Of a stretch of 5,545 bases of DNA, positions 1 through 5,545 are shown in pieces. Location of the stretch: positions 1-5,545 of the forward strand of contig JAGKWX010000046.1 in assembly GCA_021151585.1 (NCBI GenBank), written 5' to 3'. Source of the DNA: Alphaproteobacteria bacterium. GTDB lineage: Bacteria; Pseudomonadota; Gammaproteobacteria; JAGOUN01. The translations under genes and the position numbers were made by a program. The notes beneath the pieces were generated by a model. It saw only the letters and a list, made by a program, of their open reading frames with translations, searched no databases and was not told the origin of the DNA. Positions within the stretch are counted from its first letter, which is position 1. Each line of letters opens with the position of its first letter.

Positions 1-3000
1 CTGACTCTTGCGCAGTAAGTTTTGTTGATAGCAAGAAGTCCAATAATATTCTTGCCTGTTAATTTCTTGCTCTTCATAGCCCGTCTGATCTCTGACCTCT
101 TTTGCTGCCGCTGATAAGCTGTTATAAGAATCCACCCTATGATGAACCAAGATCGATAGCGTAGAATCATGACCGTGGCTGATATAGAAAATTTGACGAT
201 GCCACTCACGAAACGGTTGATTAACCAATAACAAGTGATGCAACCGCTGCAGCAGACTCTGGCATAATGAACCAAACGTCGGTGATTTTTCTATAGCGCC
301 AGCTCGCAGAGCAAGCAAGGCCAACAGATAAATATTGTAATAAAGTATTAGCCCAGCATGATTGATATCTATGCCAACATTAGAAAATTGCTCAGCAACA
401 AAAGCCTTTTTTGCCTCATCAACAATGCGTTGTTCTTGCTTATTATAGCCGTTATAGCCTGCATACATTTTACCAGCAAGCTTTGCCAAAATAGTTAATA
501 GCTCTAAACAAGATCTCCAATACTCATCTTTATTCGTCAAAAGAAAACGAGAAAAACCGAATATAATTAGTTGAGCAAGATTAAAACCTTGGCTCGACAA
601 ATAATCAAAGGCGTCAAGATTCTTTTGAGCTTGTGCAGGAGTATCCAATGATGGCTGCTTTATAAGAGTGCTCCAGTCAATATTAATCGACGGTGTGATC
701 AGCTCTTTTTGAACTATGGCCCAAAAAAACGCTTCTATACAATCGTTGTAAGCTTGTTTTTCTTGTTCTGTTGCAACGCTTTTTTCTGATGTTTTTTCTC
801 CATTTTGCATCCTATCAACAAATTTTTGTAACTCTTGTGAAGCATCGTTTTCAGAAGCTTCAATCTCTTTAAAGCAGTCCAGCGCTTTACCACTGCGTAT
901 CATTTTGATTCTGCGTTCAAATAAATCTATCTGACGCGCAGCTTTATAAGCTTGATAATATGTTTCAATATTCTGCTCAGTCAAATCATCAACATTCATA
1001 ACTAAACTAATATCTTTATTAACTTTGATTTTAGCTAATGCCATAGCCAAATTTTGAGCCTCATCAAATAGTGTTTCTACTACATGCACAGCTTTAGCAA
1101 CATAAGTTGAATGTATTTTTGGATCAACTGTTGATACTGGCCTTGCGCTTTGATGAGCTTCATCAACGTTTTCTTCTTCTACGTCATGCACACCTGACCC
1201 AGCTACATCTAAGATTGTTGATAAGCGCGCCTCCTTAACTAACTCGTCTAAACCAGGAGCAATATCTCCAATATAAGAAGAAAATATGCTCGCTCCTAGA
1301 TAAACGTTTTTAAAAATTGACTCAATTTCGTTATTTATCTTCCTACTCAATCGCTGTGATTGTCGATTCTGTTGATACAATTCTATAAGTGCGCCTTTCA
1401 ATACTTTGTAGTTGATTTTTTCTACTCCTAAAGAACCAAGAATGCCCCATAATTTTTTACGGAGCTCAAGATTTTTTCCTTGGCCTGGAAACACACCTTC
1501 AACTAACATAACAATATACTGATTGAACTCACGCAGAATATTGTCTTGCGATCTCTCTTCTGCTTTTACAGGCACGTTTTTAGGTATTTCAACTTCAGGC
1601 TCAATCACAAGTTTTATTTTAACTTGCTTGAAGCGCTGCCGAATGCAAGCACTAAAATGATCAAGACTAAGCTCAACACCTAATAAACTCTCTACTTTTG
1701 TTAATTGATCATCGGCTTTTGTTATCGTTGTCGCAATCGCTTGCTGCCCTGCAACCTTAGAGAATAAAGTGTCTATCTCTTTTACTACTTGCTCACCTAG
1801 AATATTTTTATTCTCGCATTTTTGTAAGGCACAGATTACCTTAATATCAGCGTCAGAGAAAACATCCGGAGTTGTGTTAAGCCAGGTAATGGTTTCTTGT
1901 ACATAGCCTTTTTCCTGCGGTGTCAATCTTGCTAGATTTGCATCATCATGTATCGTCTTTAAAATTGTCAACAAATGAATAGCATGTTTATGAGTATTCT
2001 TGAACGCTTCATGCCAAAAACCGAAATATGCAATTAACAGAGCATTACGTCGGGCAAATTCGTTAACATGCGTCTTATGATAATAGTGAGCCAAATTATA
2101 TAAGGCGCTATCATTTCCGTAGAACCGACGCTTCAATTCCCACCATATAGCTTTCGGTTGCCCTATTACAATATCCCCTTTTCGATATAAAACTTCTAAT
2201 GCCGCTTTTTCAGCATTCTTACCAGCTTCATTAGGAAAATTAAGTCTTGCCTCAGACTTTTCGTTCGACGATTTCTGAATAAAACCTTGCAGTTGCTTAA
2301 AATTCTCTTCAGTAAAATCTTGGTCTATCTCGAGTTGACCAACGACGCCATTTTCCTTATCAACTTTATGAACTTTATAAATAATTGCCCTCTCATTTTC
2401 GCAGTAGCTCAAATAAATTCTACCAGAAACAGGATTGGCTTCGTGAATATTGGGGTGGAAATAAAAACTATCTTCATAATCGTAAAGATCAAAAATATTT
2501 TGACAATACTGAGGAATTGTTTCTTCTTTGATTGAAGCAGAGTAATATCGCTTGGAAAATAACAAACTAATAAAATATTTATCATTAATGCCATTTAAAG
2601 GCCTAACGCCGTCTTCTGAATATATTTTATCAACCACTTGCTCCTGAAAGCCGCGCTCGAAATCTTCATAGCACGAAGGATTTGAAGCAAAAACTTGTCT
2701 AGCAATAGACTGAAGTCCCTTAGAAGAGTTAGGGGTTACGGTCAATTTTTGTTCTATATCTGCAAGTAGCGTATCTATAGATTCATATATTGAAACCAAT
2801 AACTTTAATTCCTTGGTAGCACCAAGAGCGCGTGTTAAAAAATCTAATTGATCAGCAATACTGATGCTCTCCAAAGATCCATATTCAAGATACAAGCCAT
2901 TTGCCAACTCAGAATTTGTATGTAGTACATGACGTAACTCAGCACTAATTAAGGATGGTAAAGTCGAAATCACATCATATATTAATTGACTCCAGTTTTT

Positions 3001-4722
3001 TAAACGACTTGCGGCATCAACTTTTGAAAATTCTTGTACATACATCAAATAATTTAAAAATGCTCGCCCACAATCCATTAACGCTTGAAAACACATTAAT
3101 CTATCGTTCTGTTCTGGCATTTTCTCCGCATCAAATGAGCACAAGAAAGTCAAATGAGCGTCATCATCAAATGTATTTACATGTTTTAATAGAAGAGCAT
3201 TTACCTTGACAACAAAAGAAAATGACGACTCAGCTTGTTTTTCTAAAACTTGGCGCCATGTCTGAAGCTTTTGAGCATCATCCAGACTCAGCAACGCCAA
3301 TGTCTTCAATGTCACCGGATGAATGCCTGCAACACCCCAGGCAAATGTTAACTGTAAATGCGTAGGTAATGATGGAGCAGCTATAGCATCATCATCTGAT
3401 GAGGTCGCTAACAACGGCATTCGTTCTTCATCATCATCGCTCACCGCGCCTGCATACGGGCTAGACTTAATTTGTCGTACTTGAAGAGGTTTACCTGATG
3501 AAACCGTCTGAGAAAAAACTGCCAGCTCTAAATAGCTAGTCGCTAAAGCAATTTCTTTAGAAGGCTGCATCATCGAAGCAAAATATTTATCAACACAAGC
3601 ACCTAAAACAAATCGTGCGTGATTAGATTTTTCATCGCGATCAATAGGATAACCAAAGCTATCTTTGCTAGGGTATTTTTCTTTAGTATCGTCTGCCCAT
3701 CGCTTTGGCAACGCATCAATATCTAATAATTCTGTGATCCAAGCACCAAAACCATAGTTATTTACTATATCGTTTTTGTTATAGATATTCTTAGCGGCCG
3801 CGGTCAGATAAGCTATTTTATTTGATGGTAAATTACGAGTTTTTGCCTCTTCTTTTGTAAGATTATATATCCACGCTCGCTGAGAAAACGGTATATGGTG
3901 AAAATTTTTTTCAGAAAGTTGATCAATTAACGCAATACACAAAACGCGTATCAACACTGCAGCATCAGAATACTGCTCTCCCAAAGATACTAGGTTGGCA
4001 ATACGAGATAGAAGATTATTACCATGAACCTCGTCACCCAAACCATTATTGATTTCCTTAATAAGCGACTGAAGATCTTCATGATAATTTTCCAGAATTT
4101 CGTTATCGTTTAAATCGACAAGCGGCTCGCGCATTTGGACGAGCTCTTTAATCCAACCACATGCTGCGTAATGTCGCAATAAGGAGGCTGGATTTTCATC
4201 TAAAAAATTAACTGTTGCTTGTACAAATGTGGTGGCCAAGGTATCAGAAGGCAGTATATTTCTTGCAATGTTTAACGCACTAGCAAGAGTTCTTGTAACT
4301 TGATTAAATTCTACAGACGTTGCATAAAGCTCTATTATATTGGTAATACTCTGGGCATCAGCATCAGCCCAGCCACTTAAACATCCCCTTTTTTCTACAG
4401 TCCTAGCATCATGAGCTGACAATAAATCAGCATGTTTTTTTAAAACATGTTTCAAATGCATTTGAAATGATAACAATAAATAAGGAAGTGCAAAGTTTGA
4501 GCTTAATACAGGGGCTACGTTAGGTGAATGATCTGAGCGCTTATGAATACGATTCAAAAATGTCTTAAAAAAATTCACAGAGAGCATGACTGGCCGGTCA
4601 ATAAACGCGGCAGATTGATCAGCAGACCCACTCATCGGATTATCTGTTAGAATCGGCAATTCTGGGTCATCCGGAGACAGGTCGCTATAAGAAAAAATCG
4701 CTGAACCGCTATTTGTTTTCAT
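1..4722 (-). CDS. Very large protein of unknown function, C-terminus cut off by the window edge (at least 1574 residues)
   Basis: Reading the minus strand from the ATG at 4722 gives 1574 consecutive sense codons to position 1, with no stop; a chance frame of this length is not credible in AT-rich DNA. AGAGGA seven bases upstream and an in-frame TAA at 4743-4741 fix the start. The family is not recognised. There is no signal peptide and no convincing membrane segment (the most hydrophobic run, residues 1461-1476 YYNIYLLALLALRAGA, is short). I found no P-loop, protease, kinase or transferase motif. The protein looks mainly alpha-helical and soluble. Likely linkers divide it: a Ser/Asp-rich N-terminus (1-45), an acidic linker at about 417-451 (SDDDEE, then SSDDD), a Pro/Glu linker at about 1041-1060 and a second acidic linker at about 1174-1202 (VEEEN). 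Residues 871-917 are rich in Tyr, Ala and His and faintly suggest helical repeats. A secreted effector or a cytoplasmic scaffold are possible guesses. Confidence 0.93.
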   Translation of the reverse strand, partial: MKTNSGSAIFSYSDLSPDDPELPILTDNPMSGSADQSAAFIDRPVMLSVNFFKTFLNRIHKRSDHSPNVAPVLSSNFALPYLLLSFQMHLKHVLKKHADLLSAHDARTVEKRGCLSGWADADAQSITNIIELYATSVEFNQVTRTLASALNIARNILPSDTLATTFVQATVNFLDENPASLLRHYAACGWIKELVQMREPLVDLNDNEILENYHEDLQSLIKEINNGLGDEVHGNNLLSRIANLVSLGEQYSDAAVLIRVLCIALIDQLSEKNFHHIPFSQRAWIYNLTKEEAKTRNLPSNKIAYLTAAAKNIYNKNDIVNNYGFGAWITELLDIDALPKRWADDTKEKYPSKDSFGYPIDRDEKSNHARFVLGACVDKYFASMMQPSKEIALATSYLELAVFSQTVSSGKPLQVRQIKSSPYAGAVSDDDEERMPLLATSSDDDAIAAPSLPTHLQLTFAWGVAGIHPVTLKTLALLSLDDAQKLQTWRQVLEKQAESSFSFVVKVNALLLKHVNTFDDDAHLTFLCSFDAEKMPEQNDRLMCFQALMDCGRAFLNYLMYVQEFSKVDAASRLKNWSQLIYDVISTLPSLISAELRHVLHTNSELANGLYLEYGSLESISIADQLDFLTRALGATKELKLLVSIYESIDTLLADIEQKLTVTPNSSKGLQSIARQVFASNPSCYEDFERGFQEQVVDKIYSEDGVRPLNGINDKYFISLLFSKRYYSASIKEETIPQYCQNIFDLYDYEDSFYFHPNIHEANPVSGRIYLSYCENERAIIYKVHKVDKENGVVGQLEIDQDFTEENFKQLQGFIQKSSNEKSEARLNFPNEAGKNAEKAALEVLYRKGDIVIGQPKAIWWELKRRFYGNDSALYNLAHYYHKTHVNEFARRNALLIAYFGFWHEAFKNTHKHAIHLLTILKTIHDDANLARLTPQEKGYVQETITWLNTTPDVFSDADIKVICALQKCENKNILGEQVVKEIDTLFSKVAGQQAIATTITKADDQLTKVESLLGVELSLDHFSACIRQRFKQVKIKLVIEPEVEIPKNVPVKAEERSQDNILREFNQYIVMLVEGVFPGQGKNLELRKKLWGILGSLGVEKINYKVLKGALIELYQQNRQSQRLSRKINNEIESIFKNVYLGASIFSSYIGDIAPGLDELVKEARLSTILDVAGSGVHDVEEENVDEAHQSARPVSTVDPKIHSTYVAKAVHVVETLFDEAQNLAMALAKIKVNKDISLVMNVDDLTEQNIETYYQAYKAARQIDLFERRIKMIRSGKALDCFKEIEASENDASQELQKFVDRMQNGEKTSEKSVATEQEKQAYNDCIEAFFWAIVQKELITPSINIDWSTLIKQPSLDTPAQAQKNLDAFDYLSSQGFNLAQLIIFGFSRFLLTNKDEYWRSCLELLTILAKLAGKMYAGYNGYNKQEQRIVDEAKKAFVAEQFSNVGIDINHAGLILYYNIYLLALLALRAGAIEKSPTFGSLCQSLLQRLHHLLLVNQPFREWHRQIFYISHGHDSTLSILVHHRVDSYNSLSAAAKEVRDQTGYEEQEINRQEYYWTSCYQQNLLRKSQ
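4431..4467. repeat. Cluster of overlapping palindromes inside the large gene
   Basis: Three dyads lie side by side. CATGTTTT (4431-4438) and AAAACATG (4442-4449) form an 8-bp inverted repeat around three bases. AAACATGTTT (4443-4452) is a perfect 10-bp palindrome. TTTCAAATGCATTTGAAA (4450-4467) is a perfect 18-bp palindrome. They fall in codons 86-98 of the large gene (FQMHLKHVLKKHA), about 255-290 bases into the coding sequence. They could fold in mRNA or bind a dimeric protein, or they may be chance in AT-rich codons. Confidence 0.6.
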
Positions 4723-4727
4723 AAAAA

Positions 4728-4734
4728 TTCCTCT
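4728..4734 (-). promoter_or_regulatory. Ribosome binding site of the large gene
   Basis: The minus strand reads AGAGGAA, followed by TTTTT and the ATG at 4722. This is a good Shine-Dalgarno match at normal spacing. It decides the start of the large gene, because the next in-frame codon group upstream contains TAA at 4743-4741 and no other start codon lies between them. Confidence 0.75.
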
Positions 4735-4740
4735 TTTTAA

Positions 4741-4848
4741 TTATTTACCCGCCATTTCGGCTAAGGGATCAGATTTTACTGATGCTGCAGTTAAAATATT
4801 ACTATAATTGTCAATCCTTAACACAGCATTAGCACATGAGTTGTCCAT
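4741..4848 (-). CDS. Possible 35-residue ORF between the terminator and the large gene
   Basis: An ATG at 4848 opens 35 codons (beginning MDNSCANAVLRIDNY, ending PLAEMAGK) closed by TAA at 4743-4741. The composition looks protein-like rather than random, but no Shine-Dalgarno sequence precedes the ATG: the U-tract of the terminator and GGC sit directly upstream. The frame is the same as that of the large gene. After the TAA come six sense codons and then the large gene's ATG, so this could be a tiny upstream gene, a leader peptide, the remnant of a former N-terminal extension, or chance. No family is recognised. Confidence 0.25.
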   Translation of the reverse strand: MDNSCANAVLRIDNYSNILTAASVKSDPLAEMAGK

Positions 4849-4851
4849 GCC

Positions 4852-4890
4852 AAAAAAAGCAAGAAAAAGCCCCAACCGCGGTGTTGGGGC
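4852..4890 (-). terminator. Intrinsic (rho-independent) terminator for minus-strand transcription
   Basis: On the minus strand GCCCCAAC pairs with GTTGGGGC (4890-4883 with 4876-4869). This is a perfect 8-bp GC-rich stem around a 6-base loop, ACCGCG, followed at once by TTTTTCTTGCTTTTTTT. The plus strand after the stem has no T-run, so it works in one direction only. It lies about 160 bases beyond the stop of the 159-residue gene and about 130 bases before the large gene. It would end transcripts from the right-hand gene and from the candidate small RNA, and would insulate or attenuate the large gene. Confidence 0.9.
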
Positions 4891-4924
4891 AATTAAAATA
4901 AGAACTCAGTCGATATTTTTTGCT

Positions 4925-4999
4925 TTAAACTAAGCTACTGCCGGTAAAATCATCGGGGACAAGCTTCTTAACCAGATTACATTGAAGCAAAGACGGCAT
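4925..4999 (-). CDS. Possible 24-residue ORF with a strong Shine-Dalgarno sequence
   Basis: The minus strand has AAGGAGG (5010-5004), four bases, then ATG (4999-4997), and a 24-residue frame starting MPSLLQCNLVKKL and ending GSSLV, closed by TAA at 4927-4925. The ribosome binding site is the best in the window, which is why the ORF is listed despite its size. The peptide has five Leu and three Val, two Lys and two Asp, and no clear transmembrane helix, so it does not look like a typical type I toxin. The start codon is paired inside a hairpin. It may be a leader peptide or a chance frame. Confidence 0.35.
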   Translation of the reverse strand: MPSLLQCNLVKKLVPDDFTGSSLV

Positions 5000-5026
5000 C
5001 GCCCCTCCTTGAGTTAAGGGGCGATG
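4997..5026 (-). promoter_or_regulatory. Perfect 10-bp hairpin that buries a start codon
   Basis: On the minus strand CATCGCCCCT (5026-5017) pairs perfectly with AGGGGCGATG (5006-4997) around a 10-base loop, TAACTCAAGG. The 3' arm holds the ATG of the 24-codon ORF and the end of its AAGGAGG element; only AAGG is exposed in the loop. Downstream bases (CCGTCTTTGCTTC) are a poor U-tract, so it is less likely to be a terminator in its own right. It lies 21 bases beyond the stop codon of the 159-residue gene and could also protect the 3' end of that mRNA. Confidence 0.7.
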
Positions 5027-5046
5027 GTGCGATCACAAAATACGAT

Positions 5047-5076
5047 ATTATCTAGCGAAACCAGCAGGCTTATCAA
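5047..5076 (-). promoter_or_regulatory. Sigma70-like promoter overlapping the end of the right-hand gene
   Basis: The minus strand reads TTGATA (5076-5071, five of six matches to TTGACA), an 18-base spacer, and GATAAT (5052-5047, five of six matches to TATAAT). A start is expected around 5041. The -35 element is within the last ten codons of the 159-residue gene and the -10 overlaps its TAA stop. It points toward the hairpin, the 24-codon ORF and the terminator. Confidence 0.55.
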
Positions 5077-5527
5077 GAGATGACGACCGATGGTCAGCCA
5101 CCTGATACTCAAAGCTCTGCAAATTTGCCCACATATTCGACTTGAATGGTGTCGATGATGACTGAGTATCCGTTACAGATTGATCAGCATCTTGACTAGC
5201 GCTCAACTTACTATAAAGCAAGTCGATACTAGTGAACTTGCCTTCCGGACCGCTGTCTTTCTTACACTGGCGACCATCATAAGCAATCATCTTATTGCCA
5301 CCTGAACTAGAACCAAAAAATTTCATCGATAGATTCCACAATGTCGATAATAAACCTGTCGTTTTATGCAAGATGTTAGGTTGTTGTTTGCGATGCAACC
5401 AGCATATAAATTCTATTTCACCTCGACTAAGCTCAGTTCGTTTTACTGCTTGTTCAATATAGATCTGCGTAATTTCTTTTACTCCATCTATAGTTTCTTT
5501 GATTTCCCGCAATATAGCTTTATTCAT
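5048..5527 (-). CDS. Hypothetical Ser-rich protein of 159 residues, possibly the C-terminal part of a longer protein
   Basis: From the ATG at 5527 the frame runs 159 codons to TAA at 5050-5048. The family is not recognised. Residues 1-50 look like amphipathic, charged helices (AILREIKETIDGV, then QIYIEQAVKR). Residues 58-71 are more hydrophobic (GLLSTLWNLSMKFF) but too short and mixed for a confident membrane segment. GSSSGG at 72-77 looks like a flexible linker. The tail from about 99 is Ser/Asp/Gln-rich and probably disordered, ending DKPAGFAR. There is no signal peptide and no catalytic motif. The start is doubtful: the 18 bases upstream (to the window edge) contain no Shine-Dalgarno sequence and stay open in frame as FDPRTT, so the true start may lie beyond the window. 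A sigma70-like promoter for a separate transcript overlaps its last codons, and a hairpin and an intrinsic terminator follow. Confidence 0.8.
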   Translation of the reverse strand: MNKAILREIKETIDGVKEITQIYIEQAVKRTELSRGEIEFICWLHRKQQPNILHKTTGLLSTLWNLSMKFFGSSSGGNKMIAYDGRQCKKDSGPEGKFTSIDLLYSKLSASQDADQSVTDTQSSSTPFKSNMWANLQSFEYQVADHRSSSLDKPAGFAR

Positions 5528-5545
5528 CGTTGTACGCGGATCAAA

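Larger units (their letters stand above)
4852..5041 (-). ncRNA. Candidate small RNA or leader transcript of about 190 nt
   Basis: A promoter-like element (TTGATA at 5076-5071, GATAAT at 5052-5047) predicts a start near 5041. The next strong signal on the same strand is the intrinsic terminator ending near 4852. Between them are a perfect 10-bp hairpin very close to the predicted 5' end, a 24-codon ORF, and about 35 AT-rich bases before the terminator. The order promoter, 5' hairpin, body, terminator is that of a free-standing small RNA. Other readings are the 3' untranslated region of the right-hand gene (with an internally generated 3' RNA), or an attenuator leader for the large gene. I recognise no known RNA family. 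Confidence 0.45.
4723..5047 (-). other. Intergenic region of 325 bases
   Basis: This gap holds, right to left, the 3' end of the promoter element, a 10-bp hairpin, a 24-codon ORF, an intrinsic terminator, a 35-codon frame and the ribosome binding site of the large gene. It is unusually rich in structure for its length. I see no tRNA, CRISPR repeat, insertion sequence end or attachment site in it. A perfect TTGACA at 4814-4809 has no acceptable -10 at 16-18 bases, so the promoter of the large gene is unresolved. Confidence 0.7.

Noticed and set aside
442..459. Tandem TTATAGCC repeat encoding GYNGYN
   Set aside because: Only two copies and within normal coding sequence; no sign of a larger repeat family.
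2287..2535. 82-codon open frame on the plus strand
   Set aside because: Antisense to the long gene, Ile/Asn/Phe-rich composition typical of the complement of AT-rich codons, no ribosome binding site and no family resemblance.
2409..2594. 61-codon open frame on the minus strand in another phase
   Set aside because: Lies wholly inside the long gene in a different frame. Its hydrophobic look comes from reading AT-rich codons out of phase.
2955..3209. 84-codon open frame on the plus strand
   Set aside because: Antisense shadow of the long gene, with no start signals.
3370..3474. Repeated ATC/TCA triplets giving two Asp runs
   Set aside because: Short codon-level repetition in an acidic linker (SDDDEE and SSDDD), too short to call a tandem repeat array.
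4796..4824. Promoter for the large gene: perfect TTGACA at 4814-4809, with TAATAT at 4801-4796 nearby
   Set aside because: The two hexamers are only 7 bases apart. TTGACA has no -10 at 16-18 bases (17 gives ACTGCA), and TAATAT has only a 3-of-6 -35 (GTGTTA) at 17 bases. A weak promoter is possible but not supported.
4847..4933. 28-codon plus-strand frame starting MPKKARKSPNRG, with a basic N-terminus
   Set aside because: It is read straight through the minus-strand terminator hairpin and the A-run opposite its U-tract, which explains the Lys-rich start. There is only a weak GAG upstream and no promoter.
1..5545. CRISPR array, tRNA, rRNA, insertion sequence ends, attachment sites
   Set aside because: Looked for regularly spaced repeats, tRNA-like cloverleaf ends, terminal inverted repeats and transposase motifs on both strands; none was seen.

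Overview
The window is AT-rich and all of its convincing coding potential is on the minus strand. There is one very long gene, one shorter gene upstream of it, and a structured 325-base intergenic region between them. Base composition, large helical proteins of unrecognised family and Ser-rich C-termini are reminiscent of AT-rich host-associated gammaproteobacteria (Legionellales and relatives). That is an impression of style only. No marker gene, rRNA, tRNA, transposase or known pathway gene is present to confirm it.

Layout, in the direction of transcription (right to left). (1) 5527 to 5048: a protein of at least 159 residues with a helical N-terminal half, a Gly/Ser linker and a Ser-rich tail. 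Its frame is still open at the right edge, so it may be the C-terminal part of a longer protein. (2) 5076 to 4852: a compact module overlapping the end of that gene. It contains a good sigma70-like promoter (TTGATA, 18-base spacer, GATAAT), a perfect 10-bp hairpin, a 24-codon ORF whose start codon lies inside the hairpin and which is preceded by AAGGAGG, and a textbook intrinsic terminator with an 8-bp GC-rich stem and a U-rich tail. It reads as an unannotated small RNA of about 190 nt, or as an attenuator-type leader. (3) 4848 to 4741: a 35-codon open frame with no ribosome binding site, in the same frame as the next gene and ended by a single TAA. (4) 4722 to 1: an uninterrupted frame of 1574 codons with a good Shine-Dalgarno sequence (AGAGGA) at its start. 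It runs off the left edge without a stop. I see no known catalytic motif, signal peptide or membrane segment in it. It looks like several mostly helical domains joined by acidic or proline-containing linkers.

How the parts work together is inferred. The two proteins are neighbours on one strand but are separated by a strong terminator, so they are probably not a simple operon. The big gene needs either readthrough of the terminator or its own promoter, and I could not place such a promoter convincingly. The plus strand has only short open frames, all antisense to the large gene or crossing the terminator.
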